Assembly: GCF_051020985.1 (NCBI RefSeq)
Contig: NC_135008.1
Location: forward strand, 9,238,001-9,302,000
Direction of reading: 5' to 3'
Length of the DNA: 64,000 bases
DNA from: Nomia melanderi
Taxonomy: Eukaryota > Arthropoda > Insecta > Hymenoptera > Halictidae
Made by a program: the position numbers and the translations under genes. The notes under the pieces are model-generated. The model did no database searches and had not been told where the DNA came from. It was given only the letters and a program-made list of their open reading frames with translations. Shown one piece after another: positions 51,244 through 64,000 of this stretch. Each line of letters begins with the position of its first letter. The stretch's first letter is position 1.

Positions 51244-51674
51244 TTTCTGAATCCACCGAAAAATTGTATCGCTCGAATTCACTTAATATAGCAGAGAAAG
51301 CGTTAAAGCATCGCTTTTCTCGCAAATCGAGAGTGCCCATCTTGGCAATTCACGATTAAGATAGCCGATATCCCTTTTTACATTTCCCTCTCCCTCTGAG
51401 TTCTCTTTTTCTTTTAAGTAGTATCCGCAGGAAATTCCACCGTAGAAGGAGAGGACAAACGCCCGTGCCCCATCCACCGCAGACGGGTGGCCGTCCGCGG
51501 ATAAAGCAACTCGTTAATCTTCGGTTGTTAGCCAAGATGGAGTGATACGTATCTCGGGGTTTCTGTTGCAGACGGATGATTCGTCGAGGGTACCGCTATC
51601 ACGGGAACTGGCTCCCCCTTCGCTCTTTCGCTCTCTCGCTCCTCGATTGCTCGACGTGAGACTCGAAGAAGCAC

Positions 51675-51806
<132 letters not shown>

Positions 51807-54327
51807 GGGAGAGACTCGATACCGAGGGCAACGAAAGGGTCTCGGGGACTGCCATGGATACGAAGGACCCTCGGCCTCGAAGTAAGTGAGTACTTGACGG
51901 CCCTTGATCGCTGCTCGATCCGACTCGTGGATAATTAGCCGCGGTCGGTCATAATTAGTTGACGAACTACGAACTGTTAAATTATTACGTTCCTCGAGTA
52001 ACCGACTGGTAGTTACCGACGTCCTTGTGATCCTCGTTTAACTAAGCTTGAGGTTTTCAATTACTTTTTCCCGGTCTGAAGACATTTGTTTTAAATCGAG
52101 GGATTTTATTATATTGTATGTAACACTGGTTCAGAATTATTCTGGTTATGAAATATTCAAGGATAAAAAATTGAAAGAAACTTTGTCGAACGCTCGACAT
52201 TAGTTCTATGTTGCATTGTCACGTGCGCCGTAGATGCATGAAGACCGTAGTCTACTTACAAGTCATCTCTTACAATCTCTTCGACCGGAAATAAGCGATT
52301 GCACTCGACGGAGGTATGATAAGACCTGAATTATTTTCTGCTGCGTTGAAATTCAATCGTGTCGAGGACTCGAGGAAAATGCCGTCGATCCATGTGATAG
52401 AACCTTGATTAAGTTTCTGATTCAATGAGCCTGAATTAGCTGCGATCGCGACGATTACGCTAAATTGGTTATAATTTAATCAGAATCCAGACACAGAACG
52501 TAAAAATGACACTTCATATCTGCAGTTCCTCTCCGTTCAACCTGTTTACCATCCAGTTTCCCAACTTTCCACAGGAAGCTCCACGGTTTTTGATCTTGTT
52601 CTGGACACGGTCCAAGAACCAGCGGCGCCTTTTCGCTTACATTGTTCTGTTTTCATAAGTTATCGCTTCAACGTCGACACCTCTGCACCCTTTCGTTCAA
52701 AGGGAAACACTACGCCCTCGCGCTTGAACACTCCGACGACCCTTGCGGAACGCTTTTACGTAACGCGCGGGATGCTAAAATTTGAGCTCGTACATCGAAT
52801 GAACATAAACGTCGCGCCAATAAAATAAATAAAAATAGAAACGGTTCTCAAGATTATTCTCTCGAAAATAAACTTCTCGCCTCTCAAAAGAAAAGCAAGA
52901 GAAAAATTATTTAAATAAAAAGAAGTATTTCGACGAAAGTTCTTTTAAAAGGTGCGATCGTTCTAACTTCAGATCTTTTTCTTCAGATGATTACCTTTTA
53001 TCACACTATTACAGCTATTGTATTTTCACCGAGATTTTATCTTCATTTTGTTTCTAATGGACCCTGGTGTTCATAATTGCCGGCTAAAAAAAAGCAAAAA
53101 AAAAAAGAAATAGCTAAACATTAAACTCGGTTAAACCAATTGTTATTATCGTCGCGGGGAGATTGCCATTTTATCCTTACGGCCCGGCCGCCATTTTCTT
53201 ACGCGACGCGCGGGAAACTTTGACCAACATTCTGCCGCGGAGAATCCAATATTCGCGCGTTCGCTCGTCCCCGACGAAACGGATTAACATTAAAGTTCCT
53301 CGTCGGCGTAATTGCTTTTTTCTAGTCCGGCCCGAGGCGAAGCGTCGCCCCGGGGAACACGGCCGGCGAGGTCCGGATTTAAATGAATTACGAAAGCCAC
53401 TTTCCGCGGCCTCGACGGTATCAATTATCAACGAAGCGGAGGGGAACTGTTTCCTTGAGTCCTCGAGATTTTCAATATTTCGAAATAAGAAAGTACATTG
53501 TTCGCTCGCCTTGAGACTTTTAAGTTTCGGGCAGAACGAAAAGTTCGAATATTTCTCATAGAACGACGAAACTAAATCACTCACCGATCGTAGGATGCTT
53601 ATTAATTTTTCGTAGCAGCTATTAGCGTGAAATGGCGTTCAGATTGTAAAACATCATTAGGAAACTCGTTTCGTATATAATACGTTCTACTATTATCAAA
53701 AACCAATCAAACATTTCGAACATTCAAATCAGAAGATTATATAATAAAAGTACGTACATTCAAATGAAACATTCAAGTTTACATATTATTAAATTGCTAG
53801 TTCTAAATTTGTGAACAATATTTCTCATGTGTATATGTATAGAAGAGAAATCGGTCTAATTGTTATCTGTGACCAGCGAATATTCAGTAGACGCTGAACA
53901 TTCGAAAGTCCCCCAAAATCACGGTAGTATAAAGGGATCAATGATCCACGGATTGCGCAACAAGTCCCGTCCGGGCGTACCATTCATGCTGCATGATCGA
54001 TGCGTCGAAGCGTCTTTTCGGCGGGACGTAACGCGCGTAGAAGCGTCGAACCGGAAATTAATCGGTGCCGTTACGCGCTGGCGGTGGGTAACACAGCGAC
54101 AATTAATCACCGGACAGTTGTAATCCCTCGTATCGATATATCCGTGACACAGCCGCCTTCCATAAATTACCCCAGGCACGTCTAATCGTCGCCCTTTCAC
54201 CCCCGGACGTGACGGAACTTTTAACGGAGGGCTACTGTTCTTGTACCTCCGCTTCTTTTTCCGTCATTTTAACGATAATCAGCGAAGAACTACTCTTTCA
54301 AATATTTAAAATACGAAAAACATTATG

Positions 54328-54352
54328 TTAACCCTTTATGTATGAGAATTTG
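54328..54352 (+). mobile_element. Orphan TTAACCCTTTA terminus
   Basis: TTAACCCTTTATGTATGAG matches only the first ten bases of family 1, and no partner end is visible. A chance match is possible. Confidence 0.25.
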
Positions 54353-55294
54353 TTGAGCTTCTAAAAAACATTTCAATAAAAAAATCTTAAATACTAGGAA
54401 AAAAGGAAATCAAATATTAGTTTCTCGTTATTTGAATAATTAAAATTAGTCAAATTACAGGGTCTCATCTGTTTATATTTTCTGGTTTAGTCGCATAGTT
54501 CTTGTTTTATTTACGATTTTAACGAATCTGAGAAGGGTATAAGAAAGTTTTGAGATATTGAAATTGTAAAAGATGCTTATTGATATTTTATGCTTCTATA
54601 TTATTCTTCCCATATAGTGAAATATATTATTTTACCATTTTGGTTTTTCTAAAATAATCTGTGACAATTACAGTTTTTACAAGAGTCCCCAGTTTGTTAC
54701 TAAAATAAGACCTTCTGTGATCGTAATTTCGGGATTCGTGATAAGAAGAACGTGCCGCGCTTCGCGATTCTTCACCTCGATCCGCCATTTTTCTCTGGCT
54801 GCGGCGTTCGGCTGATCCCGTCGACGCCGTGCACTCGTTTCCGGTGATATGTCTGTCCTCGAACGGAAACGAGGAACAGGGGCCAGGGATTCAGATTTTC
54901 CGAAAATTCTCATTCGACCCGCGGGGTACACGGGGCGTAAATTTTCTTTTCAACGAGATTGAAGGATGCATCACGCGAAGATCGAATGCAGAATGAACCT
55001 AGGAGATTGCAGTCAGATTTGAAATTGAGAAAGTGGAAAGCCATTATCGTATGTCTCCAGAAAATCGGAAAGTCAGATTAGAAAACGAGTTTCTTTGTTC
55101 ATTGTTATGTTTGAAGTTTCGTGATTGTTTTCCTCGAAACTAACGAACGAGAGAAAACTTTTAAGGAGTAATTTCGATTTGATTTCATACGAGAAATCGT
55201 TCTGTACATTATTTTATTGATGTGCCACTTATATTTATATATTTGATTCTTCTAAAGCCACATTGCAAAGTGCAGTATTGATTTCTTGCATATT

Positions 55295-55546
55295 TCAACA
55301 CGTTGAATGCCGTGGGGGACACCGGTGACCCGCAACCGAATCGAATTACTATAGTTCACTCAATTAAGGATGATCATTTGAAAACATATATATATATATA
55401 TTTTAAATAATGCTACCTAAAATGGTGACATTCAGTTAGACGAACGTCCAATAACGATAATGCAATTCAATCAAATGATTCAATATTTGATTTTGTCCAT
55501 TTCATGTATTTTGCTCTATGAAATCGTACGGCATTCAATATATTAA
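55295..55546. mobile_element. TTAA-type MITE, family 3-like (CACGTTGAATGCCGT)
   Basis: The left end TTCAACACGTTGAATGCCGT and the right end, reverse-complemented TTAATATATTGAATGCCGT, share TTGAATGCCGT exactly. The 250-bp interior carries GGGGGACACCGGTGACCCGC next to the left end and an (AT)8 run at 55386-55401. The left TTAA has decayed to TTCAA. Confidence 0.6.
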
Positions 55547-57672
55547 ATTCATTTTATATAATGAATGATAATACATATTTTCAACTGTCGCACAACTGTG
55601 GAGTACAATAGAAGTGCAGACATACGCGTACAACACATCTGTACCGATTCATTTATTCTTTCAATTTCTACTTAAAATATTCAATTAACACGTTAACTAA
55701 TGAAGCGAATGCAACATGAATATGCAAATGGCCGTAAATAATGGAAACAGGACAGCAGCAGTCATATTCATGAAAGTAATTAAAAGAACCGTACCATTGG
55801 AAACTACATACATCCTCGTTAGAATGTACGATACAAATACGTAGCCGAAATAGGAAATAACATTATACAAAATGAATTGTAAATGCACGAAGCCTTAATG
55901 AGAAGATAAAACAATTAAAAGAAATAATGAATAGTAATATACATGTATGAATAAAACACACTAATTACATCGTGGAACAATAATTCAGTGAAATACGACC
56001 TTGTTATATCACAGAACAATAAATCTGCAACAAAGTATATTTCAAATATTCTACAAGCAAAATTGGCATTTAAACTAGTTTGAATTTAGTTCATTCATCT
56101 TCGTTTTTACTACGAATCAATTTATCAATTACCATCATTTATTAATTACCTCGCTCCATACCGGTTTCTATTTTGTGTACATATTTGCTTCGAAGACCGT
56201 GCGATTTTTGGAAAGGAGAAGAGCCCAGCTGCACCGTAATGCGTTCGAACTTGCGACGAAATACCCGTCTCAATCCTAAACGCATACGCTTCTCCGCTGG
56301 AAACAAAAGAGCCATTCCAATGGGTCCATAGAATGGCAATATCGAAAGGGCAAAATACGAATGGGCAGTGTTCTACGAAATCCCTTTCGAAGCGAAGGTA
56401 TTAAACTTATCGAACTGCGTTCACTCGTCGACTTACGAGCGAGTTATGTTCCCAGAAGTTTGCCCGTAAGTTGAGCCATTCGTATCCGTGCCTCGGGTAC
56501 GCCCGGCGAACTAACGGCTAGATATTTCTTGAAAATCGGCGAATTCTTGGACGATCGATCTCTTCGAACCTTTCTTACTTTCCTCTAACTACAATCACGG
56601 CCGTGCCGTTTTCGATCATTTCTCCGTCGAACGAGGGTACACGGAAAATTTGTCGAAAAACGATGCACCCGAGACATCCGGTAAAATAAGAATTCAATAA
56701 AACAAACATTCGACGAGCTACAATTTTTTTTCAAATTGGATCTTTCGATCGGAAGAGATTCGTCGGAAGGAAAGTTTTCTGTTTATTTCATATCTTTGTA
56801 GACCAATAAAAAACAAATTCAAATTAAACTTCCAGTTTCTCGTTTCAAACGGAAATTCAAAGCTAAACGTAAACTTTTCGCTGAAGCACTCGCTCTCGAC
56901 ATCGGTCCGAACTTTCAGCGCAACGAACTTCACGCGCAAACGTTTTTCCCCTCGCGGAATTGATCCCCAATGAAAGCGTGAGCTCGTCAGCGGCCGATTG
57001 CGCTTGAAATCGCCGAAAACCGCCGGCGATTCGTTGAATCCACGATAATCACGCTGCGACTGCCAAATGTTTATAATCCCTGGTGTTTTCTAGCTGGATT
57101 TCGTGTTGTTCGCGTTTTATTCGTGGTCCGAAAAAAAGCGGCGCGGCCGATGAAAACACGTAAAAGCGTCGGAATTATCCAGAATTCGCGGGCGGAAGTT
57201 CATCAGAGCGCCGCGGGTTACGAATTCCAGACTCTCTCTGTCGTTCCCGATCATTTTTCTCTGTCTTTTTTCCTCCCGCCGAAGAAAGACGCCGGAGCGA
57301 ACGGGAAACAACGAAAACGATCCGCGCTGGCTCCTTTCAAACTGTGTTGCGAAAACAAAGGAGTTCGCGAAAACAGTGGAATTCTCGCAAACACCGTGCG
57401 GAAGAGTTCGATCTCTGGAGGAGAGAGTCGCGAACACGGGTTCGAAAAATGGACAGGAAGCTCCGGGAAACAACAAACCGGTCGGATTTGGTTATATATA
57501 GATCGCGGAAGTTTGTAAGTTCCTGTTGCCCAGCGAAACGCAGTGAAATATTGATTTCCCGAGAATTTGCCATTGTACGTGTCTTAAACAAAGAATCCTT
57601 AGTATCGGAAATAATAACATTTCATTCGGTTTCCTTTCGTAAATAAATTCCGTACATAATACAGTCACTCAT

Positions 57673-57886
57673 TAACACTAAGAAATTAATATGATTATCG
57701 TGTAATTCTTATAAAAAACCGTAAGAGTAGATTTCTTTCAACTTCCGCTGATATTCATTACACTAGGCAAGCGAAAGTATTAATTTTCAAATAACTACGA
57801 ATACTGAATACATTTGGAATATCGGTAATTACAAAATAAGAAGATTAAAATCAGTTGTTTCACTGATACGGTAGTTCTAGTGTTAA
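57673..57886 (+). mobile_element. TTAA-flanked MITE, family 2
   Basis: This 214-bp copy starts TTAACACTAAGAAATT and ends GGTAGTTCTAGTGTTAA. Its right end is identical to that of the copy at 11022 over the terminal 15 bases. The left end differs by a one-base insertion. Confidence 0.78.
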
Positions 57887-58239
57887 CACAGAGAATCTTC
57901 TGTCGCTAGAAAGGAGTCTATGGGAATCACAAAACTGTTTCACGTCAAAATATTTACTTTGAAAGTTCTCCACGGAAATTCCATCGCAAAGGAAAGTATA
58001 GAGAGAACGAGCTATCGTGATATTATTTCAGAAATCACAGTCTTCGCAATCTTCACAGTCTTCAATTCGGTTCTCGAAGTATGTACCGCGTCTCGAACAT
58101 TCCGCAGTTTTTTGAGTTGCTGTACTACATCGTTAGAATTGAACGCGAGACACGCGAAGAGGCGAACGGAAAAAGGAAATGCTCGCTTCCACCAACCAAT
58201 ACGGACCAAATTGAACTTCCAGCAACCGTGTCGAACATA

Positions 58240-58650
58240 GCTTCGCGTCTATTTCGCGAGACTCGTTAAGGAGAGACGTGAACGAGCGAGCGTTCCTTCG
58301 ATCCGCGTGTTGCCGGTGCGACGGAAACCAGTTTAGCGTCGCGGACGCATGTCCTGGAACATCTCGAATGAAAAGCGGTGGGACACGGGACCCCCCAGAA
58401 AATATATTTTCGCGTGTCGTTCGCGTCGACATCGACGTCGCGCGTCTGCCAGGCGTTTTTAGCGGCGCGCCGTCCCGCGCTGGCACGTATGAATATTTTC
58501 TCGGGGAAAACGAGACCAGACGGCGCGCGGCCGGCCCGCACCGGATCGCCTGCAGAGTAATTTCTCCGCAGTTCCCTGGTTTCTTCTCTCCGTTGCGCGA
58601 TTTCTTGGAACACAACACTACCGGAACGGATTTCCCACGTAAATAATGCG
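58240..58650. other. CpG-rich block with long chance frames
   Basis: A GC-rich block leaves frames open on both strands, including one of 203 codons on the minus strand (58133-58744). That peptide has no domain, its composition follows the DNA, and frames on the other strand are nearly as long, so I do not call a gene. Confidence 0.45.
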
Positions 58651-58920
58651 AGGTATTAAAATTGTAGGGAAACAAAACAGAGAACAAAAGTTCACACCTG
58701 ACAACATGTGTTAACACGAAGTCTATTATAGTTGGAAACTGCAAGCGTAATGATGTTCAATTGTGTGGATATAAAAAATATATGTTAGATACCTTTATGG
58801 CTAACTACAGAATTTTAAATGAGGCGAATTAAGTGACAATTATTTTTAAAAGATGGAGGTCTGTCTCAACTTCTGAATGAGGAATTTCCATTCCGCATTT
58901 ATCTTTAATCGTGTTTAATA

Positions 58921-59153
58921 TTAACCCTTTGCAGTTGCGAGTATTTTGCTAGAAATATTCTACATTTCCTGATGAGATATGGGCGACAATTTTTGAAACT
59001 TACGTGAAGAGAAACTACTTAATTAGGGAGCAAAGCTATTTTAATATTCCACATATTGACGCATTATAGAAAGTTGAGTATCAAATATCAAACTGTATAA
59101 GTTTAGTGTATTAAATCAAGTGACTGAGAGTCGCCTTTCGAGTGCAAAGGTTT
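58921..59153 (+). mobile_element. TTAA-flanked MITE, family 1
   Basis: It starts TTAACCCTTTGCAGTTGCGA and ends TTCGAGTGCAAAGGTTTGA. The internal landmarks match the 13038 copy (AGAAATATTCTACATTTCC, GATGAGATATGGGCGAC, ATATTGACGCATTATAG, GACTGAGAGTCGCC). The right TTAA has decayed to TTTG. Confidence 0.8.
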
Positions 59154-62100
59154 GAGTTTCTGATTATATTTTGACGTCAATGAAGAACGGATATATCAAG
59201 CATAAAGTAGGCAAACAAATATTTTTATACACTCACTCGCGAATGAACTGAATTCGAAATAAACTGACAACTACATTTGATGTAATCCTGGTGCAGTTAT
59301 TGAAGACGATACTATTATATGTAGAGATGTCACAGCGGCAAGTTAGGGTGTCAATCGACTTCCGTCCATTGTACAATTTTCATCTGTTTTCGTGTCGAGG
59401 GGTCGGGAAAAGTGGAACGCAAGGTGACCAGGTGAATTTCAGGCGTTTCTCGGCGAATGAAGTTAACTCGCGAAAGCGACGTAATTGAAAACAAGAATGG
59501 ACGGATGAAGCAAGACCGATAAGATTGCTGCGAAAATTCACTGATGGTAGGTGCAACGAGATGCATGCCTTCCTGCTGCATGCGGCGCTCGGTCACGCGT
59601 CCCTCCCCATCTCTCCCTCCGAAACGTGTGCTTTCCCGATAAGTTAAAAACCAGAAGCGTGGATGATTTATAATCTAGTATATTTCAATTGTTAAAACGA
59701 TGCGTGCCACGGGCACCCTTATCTAACCTTCCGAAGAAAACTGACCAGCAAAAACTGAAATGATTTACCATTGAAACCGCTCGGCCAATTACATCGGACA
59801 AAAATATACTGTAGACTCGTTGAAAACTAGCCATGCAATCACATATTTTTCTGGAACAATTCGCAGACATAGAAATTTGTACATTTTCTGAAATTTTATT
59901 CTACTTTGAACTTCAAGCAAATTTCCAATAATTCTGATTTTAAGGGGTGAAATGTTGGTTTATTACTAGCTTAATTCTCATTTGGAAATACAATTTCTCC
60001 TTTGCAGAAATCTTCAATGTTTCGGTGTATCTATAAATAACATAATCGACTTTCAAACTGCTTCGCAATTACTCTTAACCTATTAGATTCACGGACAATA
60101 TATAACAGTTTACTCCATTTTCAGGGAAATTGAAGTTCTTTCATTCGGCTCTACAAAATTAGAGGTTCAAAAGCAGACGATCTGGATACACTATAATACA
60201 TTATAAAAGCATTCATCAAAATTTGCCATAAACATCTACTAAATAACGATTCCAAAATTGAATATCCATCAAACTGACGTATTGACAATCACCTCAAACC
60301 GCTCTAATGCAGACAGAATTTTCTTCACTGCAGACGTCGCCGTAAAAATGAACTGTTAAATCGAAGAGTTTTATCAACGTGTTATCAACGATATATTTGG
60401 CTGACGTCGCAGCGAGCGTTAAACCGTGAAATTTATTTTTACACGATCCTCCTATAATTACAGCTCTCCATCTTCAGATGTTTCTTGGAAAATTCACTCC
60501 CCGACCTATCGATGCTCGCGATAGGTATCCTCATCCACGATCTGTCCGGGTATTCCCAGGATTTTCGAGCTCGCTTCGTACTCCATTTAATTTCTATCGT
60601 CTCAGAACGACGTCGCCCGGTTATTCTATGTACAGCCGGTCGTTCACGGTTCGTTTGCTGTCGCCGCACTCCCGGGGAAATTCGCCAGTTTCCTCAAACA
60701 TTTACCCTCCACCGCCTCGTCGCGTTATTGACAATAAAGTTAGCCGTTAATAACCGTTCCCCGTATCATGCCGCGTAAAACAGCATCGACGCTCGGGACT
60801 CCGATAATTATTTTCCATCGACGGCCGATAGACACCGGCAGCGAACACTCGCTCTAAACTACAGAAGAAAATGCAGCGGGGACCATGAATTTCAATCGCG
60901 AGATACAGGGCACGCGAAAAGAATTCATAAAACTTATTCGCCCGACGATTTTATCGTGTTCACGCCGGATGATTTAATAGTGCGCTAAACAAACATCCAT
61001 GAGGTAATGCGCGGTTTATGGTAATCAATAAATGAAAAGCGAGAAGGTCGTAAAATTATAACTGCGATCGCGTAAGCACAAATGACGAAATAAGAAACGC
61101 CACATAAAATGATGAAATGAAATAATAGATATTGACAAAATAATTGTTACAGGATTGAAATGTTAGTTAAGAAGCAACAATTGTTTAAGAAGCAAAGGTC
61201 GAAAGTCAACCTAGACGCAATTGTAAATGAAATTCGATTCAATTGAGATTAAAGTTCGAAAACCTGGAATAAATGTGTTGTTCGTATGAATATTAACGCG
61301 TTATCATTGACGATGCGAGGTTAGTTGCAACTGAAATTGCAAGGTAAGGGGTTTGTTTCTATCTATGAAACCGAAAGAGGCGATCGTACGCAAGAGAAGC
61401 GTGTCAGACTCGTGGCGAGGATTTTAATGGGAATTTTACAAGGATGAATATTACTCAATCATTTTCAATTCAAACTAAACGTTATCCTTCTGTTATCGGC
61501 AATTATGCTTTAGAGCAAATATAGACTTAGAGTATACCTAGAATTTGTCTCCTTTAATAAATTATTAATGGTGAAGTGATATTATCGGCCTTAGTTGGGA
61601 AGTAAATCGCAGGACAAGGTGTTAAACGGAGGATTGTTCAGAAGCTCGCGTCAAAGGCTCGAACGGATAACGATCCGGGACGAATTCTCGAACGCGAGGG
61701 CCGCGATTAAAGACGGATTTACCGGGAATCCGCGTCCCTGATCTTTTCACTCGTACGCCGCGGCGGCTCGTTCCATTCGGCTCGTAAATAATTCGCCTGC
61801 ACGAGCTTACGCGTTCCCCTGATCGACGAGCATAAAACGGACGGTAGCTACGGAACGAATGATCGATGATGCCTGGATCAAAGGGATCAGGATTATCGGA
61901 GTCACGATTGAGCTCTGCTAAGTACCGATCGAAGAAAATAATCCTCGGGCTTTCAACGAGGATTTCCCGTGCATTTGCTACCCCGTCGGAAGTTAATGGC
62001 CGGAAACTAACTGTTTCGTTTAGTAGATTGCCAGGTATCTTACCAACCATACGTGACTCGAACACGACGCGCCGTAAATTTCGAATCTATACCGGTAGCC

Positions 62101-62323
62101 TTGCTATTTCGAAGTCGCCTTTTCATGGAGCACACGTTACGACCAATATAAAATCGAAGATAACAAAACTAACGTTAATCTTTATGGTTTTCGCTTGAGG
62201 GATTGAAGCAAATTTTCCAACGTAAAGTAATTATATACTATACAACCTAAGTTTCTTTCGTTCTTATTAATGTATTCTTAATTATAATTGTGTTTCTGAA
62301 TATTACGTGACTTGGTTCATATA

Positions 62324-62552
62324 ATAATCCGTCGCACTCGAAAGTTTTCCGCTAGAAGTGTTCATCATTTTTCGATAAGATACAAACGTAATTCTTTGAA
62401 ACTAACTAATCAGAGAACGTATATAAATTAAGAAACATAGCTGGTTTATTTCAATTCAATTTTCGATGCATTATACGGTGTATAATATTAAATCACGAGA
62501 TTTTATAATTCTGCTATATCAAATCAAGCGATAACTGAGCATGACTGACATT
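62324..62552 (+). mobile_element. Family 1 MITE, termini decayed
   Basis: GTCGCACTCGAAAGTTTTCC, GAAGTGTTCATCATTTTTCG, AATTAAGAAACATAGCTGG, GATGCATTATACGG, TATATCAAATCAAGCG and ATAACTGAGCATGACTGA follow the family order. Neither TTAACCC end is intact, so this is an old copy. Confidence 0.65.
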
Positions 62553-64000
62553 TACCAATAGATCAACTCAACCGAAGTAAAAAATAAAAAGATACAGTTC
62601 CAAGCGAAATTACTTAAGGAAGATTCCGCTGGATCAATTACACTCTCCATTTCCATTCGGTTTGATCGACGCCCGAGCCGCCGCGGCGCAATCCATCAGC
62701 CTTCTGAAACAGTTCCTTACGAATAAATCGGCCGAACGTCACGCTCTCGCAGGGTTGCTCGAAGATGCGACCCCATAGGGGATCGCGGCTACTCCATCGG
62801 CCTCTATAAATCTTTCCCTAATGACGGCCAGGCTAATTATTTCTAGTCCCGATCCCGACTACGTCTATCGTTATCTCTCCTCCCCCGCCCCCGAAATCGC
62901 TTCGGCTGGTTAAATCATCCCTTACCGTAGAGCACGCCATTCCGCGATCGATCATCCGACTCTTACGTCTTCTTCACGGCTAAAAGCGTGCGTTAAAGCG
63001 CAAGATTTAATGGCCGGATAAGTCGTTCCTGGCTTTAACCGCGGTTAAACCACAGAATTCGAAACGTTTATCGATAGGAAGATTCTTGACGCGTTTATCG
63101 TGACTTCACTCACCCTTTCTCTCTTTTCTTTTGACTCCTGATCGATCCAGACAACAAAGGGGGATCATTTTTCGCCTGATTCGCTCGTAAGATTACATCG
63201 TAATTGGTGGAAGATTAACGTTTGCGTATCACGACAGTGAATCTAGGTTTCAGCTAACGTTTGAGTGCAGACGTTTAACAAAGTGTTCGGAGAAGTAGAA
63301 AGTCGCGCATAGGTCTCGGAGAATGTGTCTGGAGAAGTTGAGAATTCTCGTACTTTATTAAGTAAGTTTGGTAAGTTCTAAATCTAGATTTCTTCGATAA
63401 AAGTACGAATGGGAATGATAAACTCCAATGCATGAAATCCGGAATTTAGAGGTTACGAAAGTGTAGGTTCAAATGGCACTCGACCGAGATCAATATTTAG
63501 GAACAGTGTCAGTCACGTGATTTTCATTCTAGTTTTCAACACCATTAATGAATATCTCGCTGTTGTTTGATCTTTAACAACCTTTACAATTGAATGAACT
63601 TGAACGCTGGACTTTTTGCAACCGGCTCGAACCCGCAAAACCATCGCCGCCTTTGCCTCCTTTTGCGGTTTCCTCCTCCCATGAGACCGGCTCCGATCCG
63701 CTGAAACCTTCAACGTTCAGGCGACGCAACTCCCAAACAGCTTAATTCTCTTACCTTGTGAAACGACTTTAAAATTCCCATCTGTAACGTGTGTTTTATG
63801 CTTGGCCAAGGTCAATTAGACTTTGCATATGATAAAAATCAGAAATTTAGTTCGGCTATACAGTTTTTAATCAATTCGAATCTTCTAAGTTTATTTCAAA
63901 TCAAATTAACCGAGTTCCACCTTGTCTCTTACTCATCTTTCAAATGATACAAAAATACATTAGGTTTTGCAGAATAGAAAATTTCAACCCCTATATTTAA

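Noticed and set aside
58133..58744. 203-codon minus-strand open frame
   Set aside because: The peptide has no recognisable domain, lies in a CpG-rich block where frames on the opposite strand are also open for over 100 codons, and has no splice or promoter context.
60690..60760. Minus-strand GGCGGTGGAGG before GTAAATG as a candidate for the exon before A (phase 2, ends GG)
   Set aside because: The upstream peptide does not resemble the GTPase-binding domain and no acceptor precedes it.
61622..62065. 147-codon minus-strand open frame
   Set aside because: No family resemblance and no splice or start context. An opposite-strand frame of 110 codons overlaps it.
63105..63175. Minus-strand segment ending GAGAAAGG before GTGAGT, phase 2, as the exon before A
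   Set aside because: The encoded peptide (RSQKKREKG end) lacks the conserved EQREELEGF-type sequence and no good acceptor is present.
63513..63713. Minus-strand peptide with a QVHSIV stretch resembling the RVHTII of Fhos exon A
   Set aside because: A donor placed at ATTGTAAAG would leave phase 0, which does not join exon B (phase 1 required). Exon A at 31513-31571 already supplies this sequence with correct splice sites.
63747..63784. Micro-exon-like ATG...AAG of 27 nt between CAG and GTAAGAG on the minus strand
   Set aside because: No pyrimidine tract precedes it, it has no FHOD-like sequence, and its phase is incompatible with direct splicing to exon A.

Overview
The window is insect-type nuclear DNA. 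It has no operons, no dense coding and no bacterial signals. Long AT-rich stretches alternate with short CpG-rich blocks, and microsatellites and miniature DNA transposons are common. The only coding sequence I can support is three short exons on the minus strand: 31513-31571, 17943-18010 and 14357-14462. Each is bounded by consensus AG/GT splice sites, their phases join without a break, and together they encode about 77 residues of the N-terminal FH3/GTPase-binding region of an FHOD-family formin (Drosophila Fhos, vertebrate FHOD1/FHOD3). The CpG-rich DNA, GC-rich exon codons and TE types point to an insect, most likely an aculeate hymenopteran (bee, ant or wasp). The order is inference.

Layout, read in the direction of transcription (right to left): 64000-31572 is part of a very large upstream intron, or intron plus 5' region; then comes exon A; a 13.5 kb intron; exon B; a 3.5 kb intron; exon C; and a downstream intron that runs off the left edge (more than 14.3 kb). 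The exon before A (the start of the GTPase-binding domain) and the exon after C were searched for by expected peptide and phase and not seen, so they probably lie outside the window.

The introns hold most of the structure. At least ten miniature inverted-repeat elements of about 180-360 bp end in TTAA and begin TTAAC. They fall into several families: TTAACCCTTTGCRCTCG, TTAACACTAGAACTA, and a looser TTAACACGTTGNNNNCC group. TTAA targeting with CCC or CAC termini resembles non-autonomous piggyBac-like elements. There is also one pogo/Tigger-like MITE, one mariner-like MITE and one longer element bounded by TACAGGGTG. Other repeats are a 3 x 59 bp minisatellite, three diverged tandem duplications or triplications (units about 140-205 bp), three arrays of a degenerate AAATTTCA motif, a (GA)61 microsatellite, a 300 bp polypyrimidine tract and several strongly strand-skewed blocks.

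I see no tRNA, rRNA, CRISPR array or intact transposase gene. The long open frames in the CpG-rich blocks look like chance frames. The items most worth a second look are the mixed TTAA MITE families packed into one gene's introns, the perfect-arm hairpin at 10765-10805, and the 300 bp G-depleted block at 35161-35460.
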